Positions 1-9,260 of a stretch of DNA of 64,000 nucleotides are shown piece by piece. The notes under the pieces were generated by a model. It did no database searches. It was not told the origin of the DNA and saw nothing but the letters and a program-made list of their open reading frames with translations. Origin of the DNA: Deltaproteobacteria bacterium GWA2_38_16 (GTDB taxonomy: Bacteria > Bdellovibrionota > JACOXK01 > 2-02-FULL-40-11); NCBI GenBank assembly GCA_001797335.1, contig MGPE01000015.1:79419-143418 (forward strand), written 5' to 3'. The position numbers were made by a program, and so were the translations under genes. The number at the start of each line of letters is the position of its first letter. Position 1 is the first letter of the stretch.

Positions 1-4
1 CCCT

Positions 5-1816
5 GTGTTTTCTTATACAGCAGCACTGCTCCATGAAAATACGTTAATTATTGCCACCCCTCAAAGTGGGATTGATTTTGTTAATATGAGCGATCTTTCA
101 ATTGTAAGCCACATAGAACATCCCAATTTAAGTGCACTCTCCCTTTTACCGTATAACAATAAAACTTATGTAGCAGCGCTTGAATCGGGGAGAGAGAAAA
201 GCACCCTTTATATTTTCAGTAGTCATCCTGAGCCAGACATCAGTCATCCTGAGCAAAGCGAAGGATCTCTCCTTCTCTACTCACGTGAGCTCCCTTATGA
301 TGACGTCATGGCTCTCGCCATCACCCAACCCTATACCCTACACTGTGGAGATCATCGGCAGTATATTATTCTTGTGGCTTTGGGAAGTCCTCTATCCGTG
401 TGGTCTACGGATGATATTTTTTCATCAAGACCCTTCAATTTTATTTCCCACATATTCAATTACCAAAATACTAACCACCTGGACTTACATACCTCTTCTG
501 GTACCCAAGATCACATAAGCGACACTGATCACCTCTCTCTTGTCTCAATCCTCGGAGAAGCCAAAAAAATTCCCCTTCGAGAAGTCTTGTCCCAGGCTTT
601 TTCAAACCGAGATCAGCTCATTGCTGAAACCAAAGAAAAACATGAGCAAGGGATTAAAGAATACGAACAAAGTTCACAGTACCTGTGGGTAAAGATGTTT
701 AATATTGTCGATGGAATTCTTCAAGGCATTCCCCTCGACGATGACATGATTCCCACACTCATTAATTCAAAACTCATTGGCACCACTCCCAGGCTGATGC
801 TTAAAGACGATTTAAAAAATAGAGGGCTTCTTGAAAACTTTACTCAAGAAGACTATCAACGATTTAGTACCGCATTAAATCGTCCCCATCATGCGGCCGA
901 GTTCTTATCTACGGCTACTATTATTGCTGCTCCTGTTTTGATCAAAGGACGGCAGTGGTATCGAGGATATCAAGCCGCTAAAGCACGACAATTAGGCACC
1001 ATTGGAGAATATACTAGAAATCTTCTTCCTCAGGCAGCCAGAAGTGCTATTCCAGAAGTAGCGGCAGGAGCTGGAAAGGCATTGGAACGCCTCTCTCAGG
1101 CTGAAGCTCTCTGGACTCGCCCTTTTTATGTAAAGGTCGGCACTAAAACACTGGCTCTCGTAAAACAAGCCTTTAATCTAGAAACCGTTAAAATGTTTCC
1201 AAAAGTTCTTTTGGTGACAAACGCCACATGGGGATTTAGTGAAGTAGCCAACCAAGTTAAAAAACATGGCTGGGAAGCCACTCAATGGAATTTGGGACAA
1301 ATGACGTATAATGGCGTTTTTATTAATACCTTGACAGGCGCCATTATGATCATTTCTGCCTATAAGATGAATCAAGTTTGGAAAACCGTGGCCATCATTG
1401 GAACCATTGATGTAATCTCTCCCATCGCTCAAAAAATTGAAAATCGAGCCATTCATCATGATCCCACGAGAGCCTACGATCCCATGCAACCGACGTTTGA
1501 TAAAATGTATCTAGCTTTTTTTGCGCTTCCCAAAAGCCAATTGAACTACTACTTTCAACCTAAAGCCGTTAATGCACTTAAAAATCATGGTGCCCCAGCA
1601 TGGGTCCATGAATGGGTGGTCCCTATTGGCATGAATACCACCAGTGAATTTTTGGGAAATGGCGGCTATGCGTGGTCTGTCGAATGGGGAAAAGAACATC
1701 TTCACACGTTGGGAGATCCTGGAATTGAAATGGATCAATTTGATCTTCAAGAATTCTTAAATGCAAACATCCAGCTTCCCCCCATTCTCGAAGAATCCCC
1801 CACAGAGAATCAGTAA
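5..1816 (+). CDS. large hypothetical protein with several hydrophobic segments; 5' end may be truncated by the window
   Basis: 603-aa ORF starting at a GTG at the window edge; contains an in-frame palindromic repeat (SHPEQSEGS). Confidence 0.6.
   Translation: MFSYTAALLHENTLIIATPQSGIDFVNMSDLSIVSHIEHPNLSALSLLPYNNKTYVAALESGREKSTLYIFSSHPEPDISHPEQSEGSLLLYSRELPYDDVMALAITQPYTLHCGDHRQYIILVALGSPLSVWSTDDIFSSRPFNFISHIFNYQNTNHLDLHTSSGTQDHISDTDHLSLVSILGEAKKIPLREVLSQAFSNRDQLIAETKEKHEQGIKEYEQSSQYLWVKMFNIVDGILQGIPLDDDMIPTLINSKLIGTTPRLMLKDDLKNRGLLENFTQEDYQRFSTALNRPHHAAEFLSTATIIAAPVLIKGRQWYRGYQAAKARQLGTIGEYTRNLLPQAARSAIPEVAAGAGKALERLSQAEALWTRPFYVKVGTKTLALVKQAFNLETVKMFPKVLLVTNATWGFSEVANQVKKHGWEATQWNLGQMTYNGVFINTLTGAIMIISAYKMNQVWKTVAIIGTIDVISPIAQKIENRAIHHDPTRAYDPMQPTFDKMYLAFFALPKSQLNYYFQPKAVNALKNHGAPAWVHEWVVPIGMNTTSEFLGNGGYAWSVEWGKEHLHTLGDPGIEMDQFDLQEFLNANIQLPPILEESPTENQ
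222..270 (+). repeat. GTCATCCTGAGC(A/G)AAGCGAAGGATCT repeat (half-copy plus copy), inside an ORF
   Basis: gtcatcctgagc at 222-233 and gtcatcctgagcaaagcgaaggatct at 243-268; same sequence at 13975 and 32756. Confidence 0.85.
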
Positions 1817-1834
1817 TAATAGGCCTTTCAAAAC

Positions 1835-2566
1835 TTATTCTACAATAGCCGTCAGCTGTGCAGGAATTATGATTTGAACATATACTTTTTCTGCGGAATT
1901 TTTCTTGCTCCTTGCCAATACTTTTGAATCTATTTTTACATCATATGTTGGGATCTTCTCACCTTTATCCTCAAGATCTAATCTAAGCTGAGCAGATATT
2001 TTTTCCAAAATTGCATCTGGATTTCTTGAAAACATCAATTCTGTCATCTTTTTAATAGCAAGAGGATTTGCATCAAAAATAGCATACCCTTCTTTAAAAC
2101 CACTCAAGACATCCGTTTGAATATCTATTTCTGGCTCTTCCCCTTCTTCTTTTGATTCTTTTTTAGTGATAATATTTAAAACAATCTCTTCATCATTTAA
2201 GGCAATTTCATACAACACTTGCTCTTTAATTTTATCTTTTGAAACCTTAAATGCTTTTTTATAAGCCTTTTTCAATGTGTCTTCAACATTGTGCATCTCT
2301 GAATCAGAAAGCGACATGCCCTCGGTATCTATTTTTAGGTCAATAGCATCGGCATCAAATACAATCGTATATTTCCCCATCATGCTGTGAAGTTTTTCCA
2401 CTAAAAGCGGATTTTCCTTTGCCGTTTCTTTTTCAGATTCAATGAAATTTTTTTCTAAATGCTTTTCAATAGCGGGGCTTTGATTTTCTGAAGAATTACT
2501 TCCACCACAGTTAACCAGTAGAAAAGACGTCATCAATACAAACAAAAATATTTTATAATTTTTCAT
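1835..2566 (-). CDS. predicted lipoprotein, unknown function
   Basis: signal peptide with lipobox-like LLVNCGG. Confidence 0.7.
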   Translation of the reverse strand: MKNYKIFLFVLMTSFLLVNCGGSNSSENQSPAIEKHLEKNFIESEKETAKENPLLVEKLHSMMGKYTIVFDADAIDLKIDTEGMSLSDSEMHNVEDTLKKAYKKAFKVSKDKIKEQVLYEIALNDEEIVLNIITKKESKEEGEEPEIDIQTDVLSGFKEGYAIFDANPLAIKKMTELMFSRNPDAILEKISAQLRLDLEDKGEKIPTYDVKIDSKVLARSKKNSAEKVYVQIIIPAQLTAIVE

Positions 2567-2618
2567 ACATCCTCCTTTAAAGAGTTTTATTTATATATTT
2601 TGACAAACAGGTTTACTC

Positions 2619-2641
2619 TTGTGCAAAAATAGTGCCGTCTT
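2619..2641 (-). promoter_or_regulatory. sigma-54 promoter candidate for the lipoprotein gene at 2566
   Basis: minus strand ACGGCAC-TATTT-TTGCA; GG-N10-GC spacing. Confidence 0.55.
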
Positions 2642-2701
2642 TATTTAAGCTTAAAGATAATACAAAGGATATCTATCTTTTAATCACGGTGACAATTTAT
2701 G

Positions 2702-3502
2702 TCATTTCCCTAAAAACTTAGGGGGGCGTTTTTGGAGGAAGGCTTTAACGCCTTCTTTTTGATCTTGGGTTTCAAAGGTTTTAGCGAACGCCTCGCACTC
2801 AATTTCAAGCGCATCAGCCATTTCCTTATTATATCCCTCATCAATGGCTTTTTTGGCTTGAGCCAAAGCAACGGGTCCTTTTGTTAACATAAGCTTTGCT
2901 GTTTTCATGGCTTCATTCATGAGTTCTGATGCAGGGAAAACTTTATTTGCAAGACCAATCCGAAGCGCTTCTTGGGCATCAATCATTCTTCCTGTAAAAA
3001 TAAGTTCTTTGGCCATGGCTTTTCCAATAAGACGGGTAAATCGCTGAGTGCCACCAAAACCAGGAATAATTCCTAAATTTACTTCGGGTTGGCCAAATCG
3101 TGCCGTATCAGATGCATAGATAAAATCGCATGCACAGGCTAATTCACACCCTCCCCCCAAAGCAAATCCATTGACCACTGCAATCGTTGGCTGATTTAAA
3201 CTTTCAAGTTTATTAAAAACACTTTGTCCAAAAGTAGCAAATTGAATGGCATCATTGACCGTCATGGTTTCAAATTGAGAAATATCAGCTCCGGCCACAA
3301 AAGCTTTATCCCCTCCTCCGGTTAATACCACCACCCGAATCGTTGTACTTTTAGTAATCACATCTAATACAGAAGAAAGTTCCTGCATTAAATCTTGATT
3401 AATGGCATTTAATACTTTGGGTCGATTCAACGTTAGAATGCCAATGCCGTCTTTTTCTTCAAAGGTTATATTACGATAACTGCTTGTCTGATTTATACTC
3501 AT
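2702..3502 (-). CDS. enoyl-CoA hydratase/isomerase (crotonase family)
   Basis: GGDKAFVAGADI, FALGGGCELACACDF motifs; start MSINQ with SD (GGAGGGGA). Confidence 0.88.
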   Translation of the reverse strand: MSINQTSSYRNITFEEKDGIGILTLNRPKVLNAINQDLMQELSSVLDVITKSTTIRVVVLTGGGDKAFVAGADISQFETMTVNDAIQFATFGQSVFNKLESLNQPTIAVVNGFALGGGCELACACDFIYASDTARFGQPEVNLGIIPGFGGTQRFTRLIGKAMAKELIFTGRMIDAQEALRIGLANKVFPASELMNEAMKTAKLMLTKGPVALAQAKKAIDEGYNKEMADALEIECEAFAKTFETQDQKEGVKAFLQKRPPKFLGK

Positions 3503-4343
3503 AGAATCCCCTCCCTGATTTTCGTCCATAAAATCCAGCTTCTACATATTTTTTAAGAAGTGGACAGGGACGGTATTTAGAATCTCCTGTATCACGATAC
3601 ATCACTTCCATAATAGCCTGTGCTGTATCAAGCCCCACATAATCTAACAACTCAAATGGCCCCATGGGAAAATTGCATCCCAATTTCATGGCCGTATCAA
3701 TATCTTCAACTGTGGCCAATCCCTCTTGAAGCGCAAACACAGCTTCATTAAGCATAGGAACTAAAATACGATTGACAACAAAGGCAGGCGCATCTTTGGC
3801 TTCGATAAATGTTTTCCCCATTTTTTGAGCTACTTCTCGAACCGTTTTAAACGTGTCGTCTGAAGTCCTTAAACCCCGAATCCCTTCTACGAGTTTCATG
3901 AGCGGTACAGGATTCATAAAATGCATTCCTGCTATTTTATCCGGACGTTTCGTAGCTGCTCCCACACGCGTAATAGAAATAGAAGAAGTGTTAGAAACTA
4001 AAATGGCCTCTTTTTTACACACTTCATCTAATTTTTTAAAAAGATCGAGCTTAATTTCTACATTTTCACTGGCTGCTTCAATGACAAAATCACACACTTT
4101 AAAATCAGAAATCTCGGTTGTGGATTTAATTTTTTTTAAGATATCTGATTTTTGGACATCCGTTATTTTCCCCTTTTGAACAAAACGAAGTAAACTTTCT
4201 GTAATAGCCAGCATTCCTTTTTCTAATCTTTTTTGATCCACATCTAAAAGCAACACATCAAAACCAAAGCTCGCAGCCACCTGAGCAATCCCATTTCCCA
4301 TAATGCCTGCTCCAATCACCCCCACAGTCTTAATTATCGGCAT
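3471..4343 (-). CDS. 3-hydroxybutyryl-CoA/3-hydroxyacyl-CoA dehydrogenase
   Basis: GVIGAGIMGNGIAQ Rossmann motif, MHFMNPVPLMKLVE, GFYEY tail. Confidence 0.9.
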   Translation of the reverse strand: MPIIKTVGVIGAGIMGNGIAQVAASFGFDVLLLDVDQKRLEKGMLAITESLLRFVQKGKITDVQKSDILKKIKSTTEISDFKVCDFVIEAASENVEIKLDLFKKLDEVCKKEAILVSNTSSISITRVGAATKRPDKIAGMHFMNPVPLMKLVEGIRGLRTSDDTFKTVREVAQKMGKTFIEAKDAPAFVVNRILVPMLNEAVFALQEGLATVEDIDTAMKLGCNFPMGPFELLDYVGLDTAQAIMEVMYRDTGDSKYRPCPLLKKYVEAGFYGRKSGRGFYEYKSDKQLS

Positions 4344-6450
4344 AAATTTTTCCTCCTTGGGCTGCTAAATTTTTAAAATAAGAAGCAGGCTTAAATCGTT
4401 CTCCATAACGACGATGTAAAATATCGAGTTCGCTTACCACTTTTTCAACGCCCAGTTTATGGGCGTATCGCATGAGTCCTCCTCTAAACGGAGGAAACCC
4501 AATTCCAAAAATCATGGCCATATCCAGTTCCCCAGGACTTGCCACAATTTTTTCTTCTAAACACAAGGCCGCTTCATTAATCATTTGAAATACCATCCGA
4601 GTTTCCCACTCATCAGAAATATATTCTTGTTCCTTGGGTTTAAATCCAATCACTGAATAAATCGCTTTATTTTCAACTCTGCGCTTTCCTTCTCTTTTAT
4701 AAAATCCTTTTTGATTTTTATTCCCATAGTAACCGGCCTGAATCACCTGATCTAAAATGGGATGCACTTTCATCCGATCCCCAAAAGTCTGATGCAATAC
4801 ATGCGCGGCTTTTTGTGCAATATCAATCCCCACGGAGTCTAACAGCGTAAAGGGCCCCATGGGCATTCCAAAATCCAGCATCACATCATCGATGATGGAA
4901 GGAGCAATCCCTTCTTCTAAAAGATACGCGGCTTCATTCATATAGGGCATTAAAATTCGATTTACCAAAAATCCAGGTTTATTTTTCACCACAACAGGAA
5001 CTTTTCCGAGTTGTTTTGTAAGTTCAACAATGGTTACCACCGTCTGGTCAGAGGTTATCGGATCTACAATAATTTCTACCAACGGCATTTTATGAACCGG
5101 ATTAAAAAAATGCATCCCCACCACTCGGTCTTTATACTGACACTGAGCTGCAATATCTGAAATAGAAAGAGAAGAGGTATTAGTAGCTAAAATAGCATCT
5201 TTAGAAACAGATGATTCCAAAGCTGAAAATAATTTTTGTTTTACCGCTAAGTCTTCCACCACGGCCTCAATAACCAAGTCCACCCGTTTAAACCCTCGAA
5301 ATTCTGTTGTTGGCCCAATAAGAAACATTTTTTGATCTAATTCCCTGCTGGTTAAATGCCTGCGGTCCACGAGTTCTTGATACAGTTTTCGACAAACCGC
5401 TAATCCTTTTCCCAAAGCCAATTCATTCACATCTTTAAGCCTTACAGAAATATTTTTAAAACTTAAAAGCTGGGCAATCCCGGCTCCCATGGCCCCCGCA
5501 CCGATCACAGCGGAATGCTTTATTTTTTGAAGTTTAAGACTTGTATTAGAAGATCCTGTTAATTTTTTAGTGGCTTCTCTTTGGAAAAAAAGTCCAATTA
5601 AATTTTTACAGGTTTCGGTTTCCACCAATAAGCCAAATCCTTCAGATTCTTTTTTAAGACCATCCGTTAGCCCTCGATCAAGGCATTCATAAATAACATC
5701 CAACGCTTTTAGAGGAGCCGGATAGTGCCCTCTGGTTTTTTGTAGAATCGACTCTTTGGCTTTTTTATAAATAAAACTTCGCCCTAAACGATTTTTTTCT
5801 AAAAGAAGATTCAATAAAGAAAATTTAGATTTTTTTCGTTTTTTCCAAAGCCCTTTTTCAATCACTTCGATTGCTCTGGATAAAAGCAGTTCTTTGGGAA
5901 CCATTTCATCGACTAACCCTGTTTTTAAACACTTGATAGCAGGCCATACTTTGGCTCCCAAAATCATATCTAAAGCGGGCCTAAGTCCCACCACTTCTGG
6001 AAGACGACAACACCCCCCCATCCCCGGTAAAATTCCCAAAGAAACTTCTGGAAGCCCAAGCTTGGTTTTGTCGCTATTGGTAGCAATACGATACGTAAAT
6101 CCCAAGACTAATTCTAACCCACCCCCCAAGCACGCTCCATCAATAGCCGCTACCGTTGGAAAAGGAAGTGACTCAATAAGAGTTGGTAAACGTTGAGCAT
6201 GGGCAGATTTTTGAATTCCTTCTTCAACATTTTGAATCGCCAAAATTTCATTAATATCCGCTCCCGCAATAAAAATATCAGGTTTACTACTGATTAAGAT
6301 CATGCCTTTTAATAGGGTTTGTTTGGAAAGCTCTTTAACAACTTTTTCTAATTCTTCACCCACAGGAGTAGAAATTTTATTAATTTTCTCTCCCTCGAGA
6401 TCAAAGTTCACAATGGCAATATTATTTTTAGTTTCAACGTGAAACGTCAT
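4330..6450 (-). CDS. bifunctional enoyl-CoA hydratase/3-hydroxyacyl-CoA dehydrogenase (FadJ/FadB-like)
   Basis: N-terminal crotonase (GACLGGGLELVLGF) fused to HAD (IGAGAMGAGIAQ, GMHFFNPVHKMPLVE). Confidence 0.9.
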   Translation of the reverse strand: MTFHVETKNNIAIVNFDLEGEKINKISTPVGEELEKVVKELSKQTLLKGMILISSKPDIFIAGADINEILAIQNVEEGIQKSAHAQRLPTLIESLPFPTVAAIDGACLGGGLELVLGFTYRIATNSDKTKLGLPEVSLGILPGMGGCCRLPEVVGLRPALDMILGAKVWPAIKCLKTGLVDEMVPKELLLSRAIEVIEKGLWKKRKKSKFSLLNLLLEKNRLGRSFIYKKAKESILQKTRGHYPAPLKALDVIYECLDRGLTDGLKKESEGFGLLVETETCKNLIGLFFQREATKKLTGSSNTSLKLQKIKHSAVIGAGAMGAGIAQLLSFKNISVRLKDVNELALGKGLAVCRKLYQELVDRRHLTSRELDQKMFLIGPTTEFRGFKRVDLVIEAVVEDLAVKQKLFSALESSVSKDAILATNTSSLSISDIAAQCQYKDRVVGMHFFNPVHKMPLVEIIVDPITSDQTVVTIVELTKQLGKVPVVVKNKPGFLVNRILMPYMNEAAYLLEEGIAPSIIDDVMLDFGMPMGPFTLLDSVGIDIAQKAAHVLHQTFGDRMKVHPILDQVIQAGYYGNKNQKGFYKREGKRRVENKAIYSVIGFKPKEQEYISDEWETRMVFQMINEAALCLEEKIVASPGELDMAMIFGIGFPPFRGGLMRYAHKLGVEKVVSELDILHRRYGERFKPASYFKNLAAQGGKIYADN

Positions 6451-7739
6451 GACATCTCTCTTTCAATCACCATGGCTCCCCCCTGTCCTCCTCCAATACA
6501 AATAAGTGCTAAGCCATACCGGACAGATCGTCGCTTCATTTCCTTGGCCAACGTTACAACAATCCGAGCGCCACTGGCGCCTACGGGATGTCCCAACGCG
6601 ATGGCCCCGCCATTCACATTTAAAATTTCTGGATTCATTTCTCCTAAGGGTTCAGATTGGCCTAAATAATCTTGGGAAAATTTTTTGCTCGCACTGGCTT
6701 TAAGAACAGCCAGCGTCTGTGCAGCAAAGGCTTCATTAATTTCAATAAGGCCAATGTCTTTTAAGGTAAGATGAGCTCGCTCTAAGGCTACTTTGGCCGC
6801 TGCCACCGGACCAATCCCCATGCGTTTAGGTTCAATGCCAAAAAATCCATAGGACCGAATCGTGGCCAAAGGGGTATAGCCCAAAGCATAGGCTTTTTCT
6901 TTATCCATCACCAAGACGGCCACAGCACCATCGGTAATTTGAGAACTATTTCCCGCCGTCACCGTTCCATATCGGCGATCAAAAAAAGGTTTTAGTTTCA
7001 TGAGCTGGCCCATTGTTTGATTTCTGCGAGGGCCATTATCCTCTGTAATCGCTTTAGAATATTTAGGAGGAATATAGACAGACGTTATTTCTTCTAAAAA
7101 CTTCCCTTCATCTTGTGCCTTTAAAACTTTTTGATGACTCTGAAGAGAAAACTGATCTTGCTCTTCCCGAGAAATCCCCCACTCCCTAGCCAAGACTTCT
7201 GCGGTTTGCCCCATGTTGAGACCACAAAAAGGATCGGTCAATCCTTCCATCAACGCAATCCGAGGCTTTAAATAAGAAAGTTTAAATTTGGTCAAAGTTA
7301 AAAGTTTTTGAAGGGGCGTTTTAGATCTCATGAGTTTATTTAAGAAATCAGCATAAGCCTTTGGAAACATAAGTGGAATATTACTCATGGATTCAGTTCC
7401 GCCGGCCATAATGACTTTTGCAAATCCCAAAGAAATTTTATCAAACGCTTGAGCAATGGATTCCATTCCAGAAGCACAGTTTCGTTGAACCGTATAGGCA
7501 GGGACAAAGCGCCCAATCCCGGCATTTAAGCTAACGACTCTGGCAATATTGGCAGCCTCGGCGGGTTGGCCGATGTTTCCAAAAATAGTTTCATCAATCA
7601 AAGAAGGATCAAGTTCTGTTTTGGCCAGAAGTTCTGAGACTACAATTCTTCCCAGCTCTTGAGCAGGCAACGTATTAAAATCTGTCGCCGCTTTAATGAA
7701 CGGCGTTCTTAATCCATCTATAATAACAGGTGTTGGCAT
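6447..7739 (-). CDS. acetyl-CoA acyltransferase (thiolase)
   Basis: NCASGMESI active-site region, NVNGGAIALGHPVGASG, CIGGGQGGAM. Confidence 0.92.
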   Translation of the reverse strand: MPTPVIIDGLRTPFIKAATDFNTLPAQELGRIVVSELLAKTELDPSLIDETIFGNIGQPAEAANIARVVSLNAGIGRFVPAYTVQRNCASGMESIAQAFDKISLGFAKVIMAGGTESMSNIPLMFPKAYADFLNKLMRSKTPLQKLLTLTKFKLSYLKPRIALMEGLTDPFCGLNMGQTAEVLAREWGISREEQDQFSLQSHQKVLKAQDEGKFLEEITSVYIPPKYSKAITEDNGPRRNQTMGQLMKLKPFFDRRYGTVTAGNSSQITDGAVAVLVMDKEKAYALGYTPLATIRSYGFFGIEPKRMGIGPVAAAKVALERAHLTLKDIGLIEINEAFAAQTLAVLKASASKKFSQDYLGQSEPLGEMNPEILNVNGGAIALGHPVGASGARIVVTLAKEMKRRSVRYGLALICIGGGQGGAMVIEREMS

Positions 7740-7805
7740 ATGTCAGGCATAACACTTCTTAAAAACAATTTTCAACTTAAAAAGAATATGCCATAGTGGA
7801 GGAAC

Positions 7806-7895
7806 ATGAAAGCCATTTTAGTATATGCAGCCTGCCTTAGCGTCACCGCACTGGCCACCCTTCTTTTTTATTGCTGTCTTATAGCTCTTAGATAG
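7806..7895 (+). CDS. 29-aa hydrophobic small protein candidate
   Basis: MKAILVYAACLSVTALATLLFYCCLIALR* preceded by TGGAGGAAC (SD); below ORF-track cutoff. Confidence 0.4.
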   Translation: MKAILVYAACLSVTALATLLFYCCLIALR

Positions 7896-7905
7896 ATTTT
7901 TTTTT

Positions 7906-8027
7906 AGGCTGTTCAAAAAGGTTCAGATGTTAGGCGCCCGAGGAGATGCGACTGAGGCGTACTTAAACGGTACGTTGAAGGAGAGACGACGAGGGCAACG
8001 ACACAGATGAGCCTTTTTCAACAGCCT
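7906..8027. repeat. 122-bp MITE/REP-like element with 16-bp imperfect terminal inverted repeats
   Basis: aggctgttcaaaaagg ... cctttttcaacagcct (one mismatch), internal GTAC-N7-GTAC dyad; ends at the stop codon of the next CDS. Confidence 0.75.
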
Positions 8028-8028
8028 A

Positions 8029-8667
8029 TTAATGTAAGACGCGGGTTTTGTGAATACTGACATACATCCCTGAAGAAATAGGCTCTGTCGCCTTGGCTTC
8101 TTTTAAATCTTCATAATGATGCGAAGCAACCACCAAGGTCTGATTTAATCCTTTTTCAGTGCTTGAAAGGCTAAAGTGCATTTCCTCATCCTCTGGCATA
8201 TGGCGGCTAAAAAAAAGCTTTAAATCCGTCAGGGTTTTTAAAGATTCATCTTCGTTAATAATTTTTAATTTTATAATTTCAATAAGCCGATCGTTGAGAT
8301 TAACATCAAAAATTCTAATTTTTTCCAGCAATTCCTCTCGCCCAAAAACAAGCCTAAAATGATATTTTTTAATATGGTCATTATCTTTTAAATCTTTGCG
8401 ATATTCTTCTTCCAACTCTGCCCATTTGGGGCGGTCGGTTTGAGGAAGCATATGAAACCACAATTTTTTATCACTATCATGATAGAGCAAATTTTTTTCA
8501 ATATACGATTTCTTTTTGCACTGAGGACACTGGACTTGATTGACTTCGCCGCTTAAAAGCTTTGCTTTTAATTCTTTATTTTCTGTAACATTAATCGAAT
8601 CCCAGAGTTTCACTTTGTATTCTCGACCACAAGAACAGGATAACTGGAAGGGGCGATGAATGGACAT
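8029..8667 (-). CDS. CpXC domain-containing protein
   Basis: FQLSCSCGREYKV...VQCPQCKKKSY zinc-binding-like CxC/CPxC pattern. Confidence 0.7.
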   Translation of the reverse strand: MSIHRPFQLSCSCGREYKVKLWDSINVTENKELKAKLLSGEVNQVQCPQCKKKSYIEKNLLYHDSDKKLWFHMLPQTDRPKWAELEEEYRKDLKDNDHIKKYHFRLVFGREELLEKIRIFDVNLNDRLIEIIKLKIINEDESLKTLTDLKLFFSRHMPEDEEMHFSLSSTEKGLNQTLVVASHHYEDLKEAKATEPISSGMYVSIHKTRVLH

Positions 8668-8676
8668 AAAGGGGGA

Positions 8677-9243
8677 TTACTTTTTCATCCTTTCAATATA
8701 CGTACCGGTAGTCGTGTCAACACGTAACACATCTCCTTCATTGATAAACTGAGGAACTTGTACGACAAGGCCTGTTTCTAAGGTTGCCGGCTTGGTAGAA
8801 GCTGTAACGGTGGCCGATTTAAGTCCAGGAACCGTAGAAGAAACTCTTAACGCTACCGAGGAAGGCAGTTCAAGACTAATGGGTTTTTCTTCATAAAACA
8901 CCACATGAACCATTTGATTAGATACAAGATATGAAGCCAGTTCTTCAATCGTATCTTTCATCATCGACATTTGTTCATGAGTTTTTGGATCCATAAAATG
9001 AAACTCACCTTGGTCTTCATACAAATATTCCATCTCTCGAAAATCCAAAGAAGCTTTTTCTACCCTATCTTCTGATGAAAACCGTTTTTCATATTGGACA
9101 CCCGTAGAAATGTTTCGTAATTTTGCTTGAATAAATCCGCGAAGATTTCCCGGAGTTTTATGCAGCGCATAGGTCACCCGAAAAAGTTCTTTGCCTTCTT
9201 TAACAATCATTCCTACTCTGAGTTGTGTTGCACTAATCACCAT
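8677..9243 (-). CDS. efp: translation elongation factor P
   Basis: full-length EF-P colinear with E. coli EF-P; PGLKSATVTASTKPATLETGLVVQVPQFI. Confidence 0.93.
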   Translation of the reverse strand: MVISATQLRVGMIVKEGKELFRVTYALHKTPGNLRGFIQAKLRNISTGVQYEKRFSSEDRVEKASLDFREMEYLYEDQGEFHFMDPKTHEQMSMMKDTIEELASYLVSNQMVHVVFYEEKPISLELPSSVALRVSSTVPGLKSATVTASTKPATLETGLVVQVPQFINEGDVLRVDTTTGTYIERMKK

Positions 9244-9260
9244 CTGTATCTCCCTCTATA

